Shown: positions 33,950 to 44,298 of the stretch, piece after piece
Layout: each line of letters begins with the position of its first letter
How positions within the stretch are numbered: position 1 is the stretch's first letter
Origin: Bacteroidota bacterium
GTDB lineage: Bacteria > Bacteroidota > Bacteroidia > Bacteroidales > CAIXZF01
Assembly (NCBI GenBank): GCA_022709385.1
Contig: JAKLIX010000019.1
Coordinates: forward strand, 21,569 to 85,568
Direction of reading: 5' to 3'
DNA length: 64,000 nucleotides
The notes under the pieces: model-generated
Seen by the model: the letters and a program-made list of their open reading frames with translations, nothing else
The model's database searches: none
Told to the model about the DNA's origin: nothing
Made by a program: the position numbers and the translations under genes

Positions 33950-35938
33950 CTATTTGGTGATCACGACTTTGGCCTGATAATTCAGGTAGTTGTCGAAGGT
34001 GCTGAGTTGCAGGATATATACGCCCCTGCCGAGAAAGGACAGATCGAAGGATGCCTGGTAAGGCAAGGAAGTGACTTTCTCGCCCAGGAGGTTGAAAATA
34101 TGCAATACGTAGTCAGAAGGTCCATCATATTTTCCGCTGGCCGGGGGCAGGTTCAGGGTGAAATGGCCGCTGGTCGGATTGGGGTAAATGCTAAGCTGAA
34201 AATGGCCGGCGGGTGCAATACCCTTTTTCGGCGGTTCGAGAGAAGGGCCGATACAGGGACGCATCATCACATATCCCTGGTAGGAACTTACCTGCCATTT
34301 CCCTTCGATGTTGTAGTAAACCACCTTTTGTGCGTTGGTGTCGGCGTCGAAGCCGATATTCAGGTTATCGTCGGTCTGTTGCACCCATCCCACATAAAAG
34401 GTAAGCTTGTCGGGACCAAGCACCAGGGGAGTCTCCGTATCCAGCTCATAGGTTTGAAATGCATTGCGTCCGCCCTGGTACAGCGGTTTCAGATACTTGC
34501 TGCTCTGATATAACACTTCCCCGGGAAGGCCTTTGTCATCGGCCCAGACCACCAGTTTGAAATTCCGCTGACTGCTGTTGCCGACGGTTCTGTTGAAAAA
34601 CATCTGCACGCCTCTGAGGGTATCGGGTGTATTCAGACGGAACTTGACAGCCAGCAGGGAACCGGCCGGACTGAGTCCGTAGCCGGCTTCCGGGATGCCG
34701 TCGTCGTAAGCCAGGTAATTATGAAAATACTGTGTAGCCCTGAGGGTATCGTTCTGACGGATGAATTCCTGGCCGATGCCGACTTTCTGTATGATGTAGG
34801 TAATGTTGAAAGCCGCACTGTCGTTGCCCTGTCCGGGAAACACAAAGCCGGGGAACTTGGGGTAACGGTGTGTCGGATAGGTTTGATAACCTGAAACATA
34901 GAACGGATCGATATTGGTATATCCGTAATTGGTGTCGAACACCAGGGTAGCGTTCAGGTCGCTTACGTTGAACTTGAACTCGTAGCTTTGCAGATCTTTT
35001 CCCAGGTTGCTGATCAGCATTTCCACCGAATCCCTGGTTTCCTGGGCCGGGTTGGCCAGGTACTGGCGCATGGGCATGGAAGCGTAGCGTTTCAGAAATC
35101 CCGGTGCGGTATTCACGAAGGTGAGGTCTGTAAAGAGCGTATCACCAAGGGTACGGTTGCTGTTCAGGTAGACATAATCGATATGCCAGAAATCGGCGTT
35201 GCTTCGCCAGCTCGGGATGCTGGCAGCGGCCAGGCTGGCGTAACTATAAAAGCGGAAACGGAAATCGTTGCGGAAAAAGATTGTGTCCGTAACGGGGATC
35301 ATGACCTGGCGGAACCAGCTTTTATGCTGATGATAAAAGGTATCCAGTTCCATTCCCTCCGCATGCCAGATGCTTCTCCAGCGGTCGATATAGACTGTAT
35401 CGGGGGGGTTGACAGTGGTGTCGACCAGGGTGTCGGCCCTGTATTCTTCGAGGAATTCGAGGACCAGGGAATCCTGTAATTCCGGTTTGTTACCCAGACC
35501 GGCCGGCTGGTAAAAAAAGCTGAAATAGAGTGAATCGATGGCCGCATAAGGAGAGAGGTCGATATATTGCGAAGTAAGGTAATCTGCCACAAAAGGGAAG
35601 GGTGATGCATCGGGGTAAATGGCTCCGGTATCGTTCAGCGCGTCGAAAGTAGCGACACCCTGTGATGGCGGGTATTTTGCCATCACATTATTCACAAAAA
35701 CATGCGCATCGCTCCACAGGCCGGCGTCAGGGAACACCGAAGTTTTGGAGAAATCATCGATAAAAGGAAGTGCAAGCGGGGTATTGCTTTGCACAAGCTG
35801 TTTCTGTTTCAACTGGCCGCCTCCCAGCCAGGGATTGTATTGCAGGGGCTGAAGGGATTCCTGGGAAAAAAGCACACTGAAGGGAATCAAAAGCAATATC
35901 AGTATAAGGGTTCCGGGTATTATTCTTTCAAATCTCAT
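33950..35938 (-). CDS. Large secreted T9SS-cargo protein, function unknown
   Basis: About 662 residues. The start at 35938 gives MRFERIIPG and a clear signal peptide ending LFSQ; in-frame ATGs a few codons upstream (to 35965) are possible but lie deeper in the preceding gene. The body is beta-rich with many Tyr/Phe/Asp residues and no catalytic motif that I recognise. Sequences such as IDSLYFSFFYQPAGLG and VKFRLNTPDTLRGVQMFFN resemble jelly-roll modules found in gliding- and adhesion-related proteins of the phylum. The last about 80 residues, from LSIYPNPTSG, are a T9SS type A sorting domain. It overlaps the PASTA gene by about 11 nt, so they are co-transcribed, and sits directly upstream of rluD. 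Confidence 0.82.
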   Translation of the reverse strand: MRFERIIPGTLILILLLIPFSVLFSQESLQPLQYNPWLGGGQLKQKQLVQSNTPLALPFIDDFSKTSVFPDAGLWSDAHVFVNNVMAKYPPSQGVATFDALNDTGAIYPDASPFPFVADYLTSQYIDLSPYAAIDSLYFSFFYQPAGLGNKPELQDSLVLEFLEEYRADTLVDTTVNPPDTVYIDRWRSIWHAEGMELDTFYHQHKSWFRQVMIPVTDTIFFRNDFRFRFYSYASLAAASIPSWRSNADFWHIDYVYLNSNRTLGDTLFTDLTFVNTAPGFLKRYASMPMRQYLANPAQETRDSVEMLISNLGKDLQSYEFKFNVSDLNATLVFDTNYGYTNIDPFYVSGYQTYPTHRYPKFPGFVFPGQGNDSAAFNITYIIQKVGIGQEFIRQNDTLRATQYFHNYLAYDDGIPEAGYGLSPAGSLLAVKFRLNTPDTLRGVQMFFNRTVGNSSQRNFKLVVWADDKGLPGEVLYQSSKYLKPLYQGGRNAFQTYELDTETPLVLGPDKLTFYVGWVQQTDDNLNIGFDADTNAQKVVYYNIEGKWQVSSYQGYVMMRPCIGPSLEPPKKGIAPAGHFQLSIYPNPTSGHFTLNLPPASGKYDGPSDYVLHIFNLLGEKVTSLPYQASFDLSFLGRGVYILQLSTFDNYLNYQAKVVITK

Positions 35939-36788
35939 CTTCCTGGTTTTGTTCATCCGCATCACGGGGGATGCTATCCTGTTTATATTGTTTTAAATAA
36001 GTATCAAAGTCGAACTTTTTATCAGACCTGTACCAGAGGCTGATGGTTGTTCCCGACTGGGCATTAATTATTTGTCCCGGTGACGGATGCTGCCGGTAGA
36101 CCCTTGCGGTGGCAGTGTCCTTTCCGTCCTCAAACACCTCATTACCGGTCACAAAGAACGCATTTTCAAGTACAAGTATTGCCTCATTTCTTTTCATTCC
36201 AAGTAAAAAGGGCACCTTCAGTCCGCCCGATCCCGCACCCTGGCCAACGACAAGGTCGATGCGCGAACCTTTTTCAATCCAGGTGCCCGCTTCAATGTGT
36301 TTTCCTTTATACCGTTGCCGGATCACGTTATTTCTGCCGATATCGGGAATATAATCCAGATGGCCCACCTTCAGACCGTATGTTTCCAGCACTGCAGTCG
36401 CCTGTCGGAGTGTCATATCGGTGAGTTTCGGCATGCTGACCTGTTCGGGAAGAATCGCCACAAGGGTCAGGTAAATGGTCCTGCTTTCCTTTACAATGGA
36501 TGACGGGGGCGGATCCTGGAAAGCAATGCTTCCTTTTTTCTTTTCCGGATCAAATACCGAATCAATAATCACTACCCTGAAATTTGACAGATCGGGCAAG
36601 TGATCCAGATCTTCAGGGTACAATCCCCTCAGGTCAGGCACCACCACTACTTCTCCGTGCTTTGTATACCACTTCAGCAGCAGGCCTGCCACAATCAAAA
36701 GCACCAGGCTCAGCAATACCGCCAGCAGGGTGTGCCTGACAAAGGCCGATTTTAACCATTTGTACCTGAAAGTTTTCTCCGCTGCCAT
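35928..36788 (-). CDS. Membrane-anchored PASTA-domain protein
   Basis: A 286-residue protein: short basic cytoplasmic start, one TM helix (about 20-41), then three PASTA domains (about 45-112, 113-186 and 190-255) with PDLRGLYPEDL, MPKLTDMTLRQATAVLETYGLK and PFLLGMKRNEAILVLENA. PASTA domains bind peptidoglycan fragments or muropeptides. No kinase domain is attached, unlike the PknB-type proteins of Gram-positives, which is usual for Bacteroidota. I chose the ATG at 36788 because it gives a normal N-in topology; a minus-strand TACCTTTG (36810-36817) sits just upstream. It is transcribed away from ddl, so wall sensing and wall synthesis genes are neighbours. Confidence 0.88.
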   Translation of the reverse strand: MAAEKTFRYKWLKSAFVRHTLLAVLLSLVLLIVAGLLLKWYTKHGEVVVVPDLRGLYPEDLDHLPDLSNFRVVIIDSVFDPEKKKGSIAFQDPPPSSIVKESRTIYLTLVAILPEQVSMPKLTDMTLRQATAVLETYGLKVGHLDYIPDIGRNNVIRQRYKGKHIEAGTWIEKGSRIDLVVGQGAGSGGLKVPFLLGMKRNEAILVLENAFFVTGNEVFEDGKDTATARVYRQHPSPGQIINAQSGTTISLWYRSDKKFDFDTYLKQYKQDSIPRDADEQNQEDEI

Positions 36789-36908
36789 ATATTGTGTGAA
36801 AACCGGCCCAAAGGTATGAATTTTCAGGAGTAAGCGATGGCATGAAGGGGCAAACAAAGTCAGGAGTGAACAGAAAATGAATATTTTTGTCTGCTAACAT
36901 ATCCAGGT

Positions 36909-37907
36909 ATGAAAAAAATCGCGGTCGCCGCCGGGGGAGATTCCGGAGAATTCAGCATTTCCATTCAAAGCGGTGAGGTTGTTTACCAGCATCTTGACAG
37001 AACCAAATATGAGCCCTGGTTCGTAGTGATCGACGGCCTGAACTGGTATGTGAAAGCAGCTGATGAAGCTGTTTATCCCATTGACCGCAACGATTTCAGT
37101 TTTTTATACCAGGGTGAAAAGATCTGTTTCGACCTGGTTTTTATTGCCATCCACGGCAATCCGGGAGAAAACGGACGGCTGCAGGGCTACCTCGATATGC
37201 TCCACATTCCTTACACATCCTGCAACCAGCTTGTATCAGCCCTTACTTTTGACAAAAGCCTGTGTAAAAAACTGGTAGCCGGTTCCGGTGCCCGGCTGGC
37301 CCCCGAAGTGCTTATTACTGAAGGAACAGCCTGGAATGCAGACACTATCATCAGCCGGCTCGGACTTCCGCTCTTTGTGAAACCCAATAATAACGGCAGC
37401 AGTGTCGGGATCAGCAAGGTAAAAACCAGGGATGAACTGCCGGAAGCCATTGCCAATGCATTGAAAGCAGACCATGAAGTGCTGGTGGAAGCATTTATCC
37501 CAGGGAGGGAAATCACCTGTGGCGTAATGAACGACAATGGCACGACCTTCGCCTTTCCGGTTACCGAAATCGTTCCGAAAAAAGAATATTTCGACTTCGA
37601 AGCAAAATATGACCCCCTGCTTTCGGATGAAATCGTGCCTGCACCCATTCCGGCGGATATTTTCAGCCAATGTCAGGAAATTTCCTGCCGGCTTTACGAC
37701 CATCTGAAATGCAAAGGTGTCGTCCGCTTCGATTATATTTTCCGCGATAAACTGATCTTTTTCCTGGAGGTGAATACCGTTCCGGGCCTGACCAACGCAA
37801 GCATCGTCCCCAAAATGGCCAAAGCCCATGGCTGGAGCATCGCCCACCTCTTCGGCAGAATGGTGGAGAATGCTTTCAGAGATGCCGCGACCGGCTCACG
37901 AATATGA
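36909..37907 (+). CDS. ddl: D-alanine--D-alanine ligase
   Basis: A 332-residue ATP-grasp enzyme that forms the D-Ala-D-Ala dipeptide of peptidoglycan precursors. Visible: VAIHGNPGE-type loop (IAIHGNPGENGRLQGYLD), TSCNQLVSALTFDKSLCKK, LPLFVKPNNNGSSVGISKV, EVLVEAFIPGREITCGVM, and the C-terminal catalytic stretch FFLEVNTVPGLTNASIVPKM. Length is normal. A possible -7 element (TATTTTTG, 36892-36899) lies so close to the ATG that the leader would be only a few nucleotides. The dipeptidase at 18.6 kb acts on the same D-Ala-D-Ala bond. Confidence 0.95.
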   Translation: MKKIAVAAGGDSGEFSISIQSGEVVYQHLDRTKYEPWFVVIDGLNWYVKAADEAVYPIDRNDFSFLYQGEKICFDLVFIAIHGNPGENGRLQGYLDMLHIPYTSCNQLVSALTFDKSLCKKLVAGSGARLAPEVLITEGTAWNADTIISRLGLPLFVKPNNNGSSVGISKVKTRDELPEAIANALKADHEVLVEAFIPGREITCGVMNDNGTTFAFPVTEIVPKKEYFDFEAKYDPLLSDEIVPAPIPADIFSQCQEISCRLYDHLKCKGVVRFDYIFRDKLIFFLEVNTVPGLTNASIVPKMAKAHGWSIAHLFGRMVENAFRDAATGSRI

Positions 37908-38032
37908 TGCTCATGGAATGAGCTGAACATTTATTTGCTGATTTCAGGAAGATTTCTTGAAATTTCCATTTCACTTCCCTATTTTTATCATTTGATTCGC
38001 ATGGCTGTCCATTATCCAGTCTGATGGAATAT

Positions 38033-38040
38033 TATCTTTG
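38033..38040 (+). promoter_or_regulatory. -7 element for the M6 protease gene
   Basis: TATCTTTG matches TAnnTTTG and lies 39 nt before the ATG at 38080. No well-placed TTTG -33 partner was found, so confidence is moderate. Confidence 0.4.
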
Positions 38041-38079
38041 ATAATCAATCATTTATGATTCCTCTAAATCCAATCGTAT

Positions 38080-41000
38080 ATGAAAAAGTTTTATTTGTCC
38101 GGATCGTTTTGCCTGATCCTGGGTTTTTTCATGGTCTCCCTTCAACTTCAGGGAGCCTGGCTCAGCAATGTCCCCATAACGGTCAACCAGCCTGACGGGA
38201 CTGAATTACAACTCTTTATGACCGGTGATGAATATCATCTCCGGGTTCATGACGCGAACCAGTTCACCATTACCCGTGACGCTCTCAGCGGGTATTTTGT
38301 ATATGCAGACCTGGTCGGGGAAGAGATCGTGCCCACCGGCCTTGTGGTGGGACAGGCCGACCCGGCTCTGGCCGGATTACAACCGGGAATAGACATCACT
38401 CCGGAAGCATGGAAGCAGTTACGGGAGGAATTCTGGGCAGACTCACCGCCTAAACAGGTTTTACCTGGCTATACAGAAGCTGTTTCATCGAACTTCGGAA
38501 CCCTGAACAACCTGGTAGTTTTTATCCGCTTCAGCGACCAGGCTGATTTCCCCGACAACCAGCCCCTTTACAACGGGATGTTCAATGATCAGGCTCCAGG
38601 GGCCAATTCCATGATCAATTACTTCCGTGAAGTTTCTTACAACAGCATTGATATCCCCACATTCTTTTTCCCAACGGCTGCTTCCCCCGCGATACTGTCC
38701 TACCAGGATGCCTTTCCGAGAGCGTATTACATGCCTTATGATGCGGTCACCAATCCCGACGGTTACGACGGACAGTCGGAACGTACCAACAGGGAACACA
38801 GCCTGCTGGCCAACGCGGTCAACTACATCGCCGCAGCCGTCACAGGGATCAATATCGATCATGACGGCGACGGTCGTGTGGACAACATCTGCTTTATCAC
38901 CCGGGGCGGTACCACGGCCTGGAGCACCCTGCTCTGGCCCCACCGCTGGACACTGCACTCCCAGCCGGCCTATATCAACGGCCTGCAGGTCTGGGATTAC
39001 AACTTCCAGCTCGAAGACCACCTGACCAGCCACGGGAACGGGGTTTTATGCCACGAAATGTTCCATACCCTGGGAGCTCCCGACCTGTATCATTATACCA
39101 GCAACGGGATATCACCGGTCGGTGAATGGGACCTGATGGACAACAACACCAATCCCCCCCAGCACATGGGCGCCTGGATGAAATATAAATATGGCGGATG
39201 GATATCATCCATTCCCGAACTGACAACCCAGGGAACTTTCAATTTAAATCCCCTGACCTCCTCATCCGGGCAATGTTATAAAATCACCTCCCCGGTCAAC
39301 CCGGATGAATTTTTTATCCTCGAGTACCGGAACCAATCCGGTGCCTTTGAAAGTTCACTGCCAGGATCGGGTTTGCTGGTGTACCGTATCAACAGCCTTG
39401 CCGGCAACGGGAACGCCCAGGGCCCGCCGGATGAGGTCTATATCTACCGACCTAACGGCGATCTGACCAACAACGGGGATCTCAGTCAGGCTACTTTCAC
39501 CAGTGACGCAGGGAGAACCGCTTTCAACAACATCACCAATCCAAGCTGTTTCCTTTCAAACGGCGATCCGGCCAATATCAGCCTGTCTGCCGTCGGTACA
39601 GCGGGAAGCACGATTTCATTCCTTTACCAGGGAAATACCATCGTGGAACCCGACGGATGGACAGTCAGATACTCAGGCTTCAATGAGACGAACATCGGTA
39701 TCCATCACATGTTCGCTGCCAATGACAATGACATCTGGGCGCTGGCATTTGACCTGAACAACTGGGGTGTACCCAGCCAGCGATATACGCGTTCAAATGA
39801 TGGCGGACTCACCTGGAATGCGGCCGTGATTCCGGGCTATCCGACCTCGTTCGTAAACATGGTCTTTGCCTTCGACGATCAGCATGCATGGATCACCATG
39901 AATCACCAGGCAGGCTCCGGTGTAATCTTACAAACCACCGACGGAGGAACCACCTGGACCCCGAAAAACACCGCCGCCTTCCAGCTGCCGGGCGCCTTTC
40001 CGAACATGATCCATTTTTTCAATGCCAACGAGGGATTTTGCATGGGCGACCCTACGGAGGGTTATTTTGAGATTTATACCACCATCGACGGAGGGGAAAA
40101 CTGGACCCGGGTATCTTCTCCCGATATCCCGCCACCACTGAGCGGGGAATGGGGGATTACCCATTATTATTCGGTAGTCGGCGATCACATCTGGTTCGGG
40201 ACTAATCAAGGCAGGGTGTTCCGGTCGACCGACAAAGGATACCACTGGACTGCCCATGATGTGGGTGCGGGTTCCATTCTGGTTGACGTCAGCTTCCGCA
40301 GCCTGAGCCATGGTATGGCCATCGACAGAAGCACCAATACTACGGGAAATACTTTTGAAACCTTCGACGGTGGATCGACCTGGTCGATGGTGAGTAAAAC
40401 TGGTCCTTATCACCAGTATGAATTTGCCTGGATACCCGGAACACCGGCCACCTGTGTCTCCACGGGCTCTGCAGCAGGATCCATGGGTTGCAGCATCAGC
40501 TACGACGGCGGTCACAGCTGGGAGGATTTCGGAGGCATGGAAACCTACCCGATGCTTTACACTGTATGGACAGATGTGAACCATGGCTGGGCCGGCGGTT
40601 TCACCAATGGAACCCCGCCTGTGATCAGCGAAGGGATGTTCCGCTATCACGGCAACAACCTGATACTGGAGCCCGATGCAGGCATCACGCACATCCCGCT
40701 TCCTTATTCCTCAGCCTCTCTGGGTGCATCCGAAGATATTACGGTCACCATCCGCAACCGGGGAAATACCGTAATCGACACCCTTACGGTATGTTACTCG
40801 ATAAATGGGAGCGGCGTGGTTTGCGAAACGTATTACCCGGCAATTCAGCCTGGTGAATATGTCAACTATACTTTTGCAAGCCCCGTGGATCTTTCGGATG
40901 AAACCAATTATCTCATTAAGGCATGGACAAACCTTCCCGATGATGCGGATCATACCAACGACACCAGCACCAAAATGGTCATCCACCTGCCGTATGATAT

Positions 41001-44000
41001 TCCGGGGGAAGCTGTCGGCAGAACCAGGTATGACCTGCAGACAAATTATTCCTGTTTGCAGCGTTTGTGTGCTTTCCCCGACGGAACCTTCGGCGCTGCC
41101 TGGACGATAGGCATGCTTGAAACGGCTTTCTCCGACAGGGGTACCGGCTATAATTACTTCGACGGTACAAACTGGGGGCTCTGGCCCACCACAAGGATAG
41201 AAAATGTGAAGACCGGCTGGCCTTCCTATGTGGCCTGGGGAGAGAACGGCGAGGCCGCCCTTGCCCATACAGGAAATACCAGCGGCCTGGTGCTCTCGAA
41301 AAGAACCAACAAAAACACGGGACCCTGGACTTTCGCTTCACTGCCCAATACGCCGCAGGGCAACAACCTTCTGTGGCCCCGTATGACCAGCAGCGGCCCG
41401 GATCATGAATACCTGCATGTGGTATCACTCACTGCACCCCTTGCAAACAACGGTTCTCTGTACAACGGGCAGAACGGTGCCCTGACCTATTCCCGTTCAT
41501 CCGACGGGGGTAATACATGGGACATTTTCCACGCCAGTTTCCCCGGTACCGATGCTTCGCAGTATGTCGGATTTGGCGGAGATATGTATGCATTTGCGGA
41601 ACCGAAGGGAAATACCCTGGCCTTTGTTTACGGGGATAACTGGACAGATGTCTTCCTGATGAAATCCACCGACAACGGCAATACCTGGAGTAAAACGCTT
41701 ATCTACCAGCATCCCTATCCGATGTTCCAGGAACCCGTAACCCTTGTTACGGACACTATCTGGGTTTGCGACCGTTCCCTGAGTGTAGCCCTCGACCAGA
41801 ACGGCATGGCCCATGTGATGTTTGGCGTAATGCGGGTTTCCAATTCAGACCTGACTGATGCCACCACGACTTACTGGCCCTGGACCGACGGCATGGTATA
41901 CTGGAATGAATCCAGGCCTGCCTTCACCAGCCTGAATCCCGCCGACCTTGTCCTGCATAAAGAATTGGTCGCATTAATGCCTGACAGGGATGGCAACAGC
42001 TTAATCGAACTGATTGGTTTCGGTACCTATTATACCTCCCTGACATCGATGCCCTACATGGTCATCGATGAAAACAACCGCATGATGGCGGTAATGGCCA
42101 GCGTTTATGAAGACCTTCACAACGGAGTCCAGAATTACCGGCAGTTACAGGGGATCGTTTCCATGGACCTCGGCCAGAGCTGGTCCGATCCCTTCGATAT
42201 CACCGGAAATAATCCCGATTACCAATACTTTGAATGTGTGTTCCCCAGCCTGGCCCCGGGAACAGATGATTATCTTTACCTCTTATTCCAGGCGGATGAA
42301 GAACCCGGTATGGCAGTCCGGGGTGACGAAGACCCCTATATGGATAATTTTCTGCATTTCCTGAAATTGCAAAAATCAGTCTATCTGCCATTGGATGTGG
42401 GTGTTACGGCGATCACATCCCCGGTCTCCGCTCCGGGGCTGACGGATCAGGAAACCATCACGATCACTGTCAGCAACTACTCACCCTATCCGGTAATTAA
42501 CCTGCCGGTATGGTACACCATAGACGGTGGACCGGCGGTCAGGGAAGTCATCCCGGGACCGGTCGCTCCCCTGGGGACAATCTCGTATGCATTCACCCAG
42601 AAAGCCGACTTGTCCGTTCCTGCCCATACCTATACCATCACGGCATCCACACAAATTACCGGAGACCCGGACGAAACCAACAACCAGCTTAGCGTTCAGG
42701 TTACCAATATTTACTCCGGTAATGTAATTACAACCATAGCCCCTGTCATGGATGTATGTGCGGGAGAGTTTTTGGTGCCGGTCCTTGTGGAAGACTTCCA
42801 GGATGTAGCCTCCATCTCCCTGACCCTTGAATATGATCCACAGGTACTGGACTATATGTATTATGAAAACGCTCATCCTGCGCTGGCCTCAGGCATGCTG
42901 ATCGTGAACTCGGGCGGAACCTCGGTGTCTCTGGCCTGGTTCTCCCTGACTCCCGTCACTATCGGTGATGCCACCCTGGTGGCCTTCCGCTTCGCCGGGT
43001 TCGACGGATACAGCCAGCTGCACTGGGATACCCAAACACCGGGCAATTGCATGTACACCGATATCATGGGTACCACGCTGGCGGCGGTCTTTACGGATGG
43101 GATGATCACATTTGTCAACTGTGCCGCAATAGAAGGGACGCTGACTTACGACAACAGCCTGGCCACACCGCTGACAGGCACTGAGATCCTGATTATGTCG
43201 GGAAACACCCCGGTGCTGTCGACCCAGACAGACGGACAGGGAACTTACCTTGCGCAAAACCTGCCCGCCGGAAATTATAACGTGAGCAGCAACATCACCA
43301 AGTCCTGGGGAGGCGGCAATGCCACCGATGCCCTGAAGATGCTGCAGCATTTTGCAGGACAGATCACCCTCCAGGGAATGAAACTGGCTGCAGCCGATGT
43401 GGATGCATCCGGTTTTGTTAACGCCGCCGACGCCCTGACCGTGGCCAAACGTTTCGTGAACATGATCTCCGTCATGCCATCCGGTGACTGGCTCAGTGAT
43501 CCGGTTAATGTGTCACTTGCCGAAAACGATACGGCTGTTGCCGACCTTACGGCCATCTGCTACGGTGATGTAGACGGCAGCAATATCCCGGCCCTGGCCT
43601 TACAGCCGGGTGTGGTGCTCACGGCAGCGGGAGCCCTGGACATCACGGCAGCTGAACCGGTCTCCGTTCCTCTGCATGCCGTGCATGCTGAATCGCTTGC
43701 AGCACTCTCCCTGGTGATTGATCTGCCTGACGGTATGCTGGAAATCACAGATATTGAACCTGCCGGCATCCTGCAAAACAAAGGAACCCTGGTCTGGTCG
43801 CAGCAGCATGCATCGGTCCGGCTTGCCTGGTACAGCCTTCAGGCTGTGCAACTCAGACCGGGGGACGTGATCTTCAACCTTGTTATCAAAGCCTTTGCCG
43901 GATTCAATGCTGAAGTGCAGCTGACAGCAGGAGGAGAAAGTGAAGCCGCTACCGCCACAACACGCATCGCCCGTTTTGAAATCGGAGCGCCAAAGCTGCT

Positions 44001-44286
44001 GATCTCAGATATTCAGGGTTTGTCCGTCCGGATCTTTCCCAACCCCGCGGCATCATCCCTCGAAGTGGAGATGGGCATTCCGCAGGCAGGCAAATTGACC
44101 ATCAGCATGGTCAACGTGACCGGCCAGACAGTCCTTCTGCTTGAGGAAAGCGGGATCCCGGCAGGCAGTTTACACAGAAGCATTGACCTTTCGGGCCTTG
44201 CCAACGGCACCTACGCCCTGAAAACAGCATTGCAAACGCATTCCAGCCATATGACGGAATGTCGTAAAGTCCTGGTAAACCGCTAA
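38080..44286 (+). CDS. Giant secreted M6 metalloprotease with Asp-box, CARDB, cohesin-like, dockerin-like and T9SS domains
   Basis: A 2068-residue secreted protein. Signal peptide about 1-26; M6 (immune-inhibitor-A-like) peptidase about 140-375 with HEMFHTLGAPD (zinc ligands H325 and H329, catalytic E326, likely third ligand D335). Asp-box repeats follow (first set about 570-812, e.g. SNDGGLTW, TTDGGTTW, SYDGGHSW; second set about 1140-1365), each set followed by a CARDB-like domain (about 866-968 and 1439-1540). Residues 1547-1683 look like a cohesin. Residues 1684-1839 are the carboxypeptidase-regulatory/dockerin-like module (WGGGNATDAL, ADVDASGFVNAADAL, CYGDVDGS). A second cohesin-like domain spans about 1840-1965 and a T9SS type A sorting domain 1981-2068. 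Holding both cohesin-like and dockerin-like parts makes it a scaffold candidate as well as a protease. Substrate unknown. Confidence 0.88.
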   Translation: MKKFYLSGSFCLILGFFMVSLQLQGAWLSNVPITVNQPDGTELQLFMTGDEYHLRVHDANQFTITRDALSGYFVYADLVGEEIVPTGLVVGQADPALAGLQPGIDITPEAWKQLREEFWADSPPKQVLPGYTEAVSSNFGTLNNLVVFIRFSDQADFPDNQPLYNGMFNDQAPGANSMINYFREVSYNSIDIPTFFFPTAASPAILSYQDAFPRAYYMPYDAVTNPDGYDGQSERTNREHSLLANAVNYIAAAVTGINIDHDGDGRVDNICFITRGGTTAWSTLLWPHRWTLHSQPAYINGLQVWDYNFQLEDHLTSHGNGVLCHEMFHTLGAPDLYHYTSNGISPVGEWDLMDNNTNPPQHMGAWMKYKYGGWISSIPELTTQGTFNLNPLTSSSGQCYKITSPVNPDEFFILEYRNQSGAFESSLPGSGLLVYRINSLAGNGNAQGPPDEVYIYRPNGDLTNNGDLSQATFTSDAGRTAFNNITNPSCFLSNGDPANISLSAVGTAGSTISFLYQGNTIVEPDGWTVRYSGFNETNIGIHHMFAANDNDIWALAFDLNNWGVPSQRYTRSNDGGLTWNAAVIPGYPTSFVNMVFAFDDQHAWITMNHQAGSGVILQTTDGGTTWTPKNTAAFQLPGAFPNMIHFFNANEGFCMGDPTEGYFEIYTTIDGGENWTRVSSPDIPPPLSGEWGITHYYSVVGDHIWFGTNQGRVFRSTDKGYHWTAHDVGAGSILVDVSFRSLSHGMAIDRSTNTTGNTFETFDGGSTWSMVSKTGPYHQYEFAWIPGTPATCVSTGSAAGSMGCSISYDGGHSWEDFGGMETYPMLYTVWTDVNHGWAGGFTNGTPPVISEGMFRYHGNNLILEPDAGITHIPLPYSSASLGASEDITVTIRNRGNTVIDTLTVCYSINGSGVVCETYYPAIQPGEYVNYTFASPVDLSDETNYLIKAWTNLPDDADHTNDTSTKMVIHLPYDIPGEAVGRTRYDLQTNYSCLQRLCAFPDGTFGAAWTIGMLETAFSDRGTGYNYFDGTNWGLWPTTRIENVKTGWPSYVAWGENGEAALAHTGNTSGLVLSKRTNKNTGPWTFASLPNTPQGNNLLWPRMTSSGPDHEYLHVVSLTAPLANNGSLYNGQNGALTYSRSSDGGNTWDIFHASFPGTDASQYVGFGGDMYAFAEPKGNTLAFVYGDNWTDVFLMKSTDNGNTWSKTLIYQHPYPMFQEPVTLVTDTIWVCDRSLSVALDQNGMAHVMFGVMRVSNSDLTDATTTYWPWTDGMVYWNESRPAFTSLNPADLVLHKELVALMPDRDGNSLIELIGFGTYYTSLTSMPYMVIDENNRMMAVMASVYEDLHNGVQNYRQLQGIVSMDLGQSWSDPFDITGNNPDYQYFECVFPSLAPGTDDYLYLLFQADEEPGMAVRGDEDPYMDNFLHFLKLQKSVYLPLDVGVTAITSPVSAPGLTDQETITITVSNYSPYPVINLPVWYTIDGGPAVREVIPGPVAPLGTISYAFTQKADLSVPAHTYTITASTQITGDPDETNNQLSVQVTNIYSGNVITTIAPVMDVCAGEFLVPVLVEDFQDVASISLTLEYDPQVLDYMYYENAHPALASGMLIVNSGGTSVSLAWFSLTPVTIGDATLVAFRFAGFDGYSQLHWDTQTPGNCMYTDIMGTTLAAVFTDGMITFVNCAAIEGTLTYDNSLATPLTGTEILIMSGNTPVLSTQTDGQGTYLAQNLPAGNYNVSSNITKSWGGGNATDALKMLQHFAGQITLQGMKLAAADVDASGFVNAADALTVAKRFVNMISVMPSGDWLSDPVNVSLAENDTAVADLTAICYGDVDGSNIPALALQPGVVLTAAGALDITAAEPVSVPLHAVHAESLAALSLVIDLPDGMLEITDIEPAGILQNKGTLVWSQQHASVRLAWYSLQAVQLRPGDVIFNLVIKAFAGFNAEVQLTAGGESEAATATTRIARFEIGAPKLLISDIQGLSVRIFPNPAASSLEVEMGIPQAGKLTISMVNVTGQTVLLLEESGIPAGSLHRSIDLSGLANGTYALKTALQTHSSHMTECRKVLVNR

Positions 44287-44298
44287 TCCCGGGCAATA

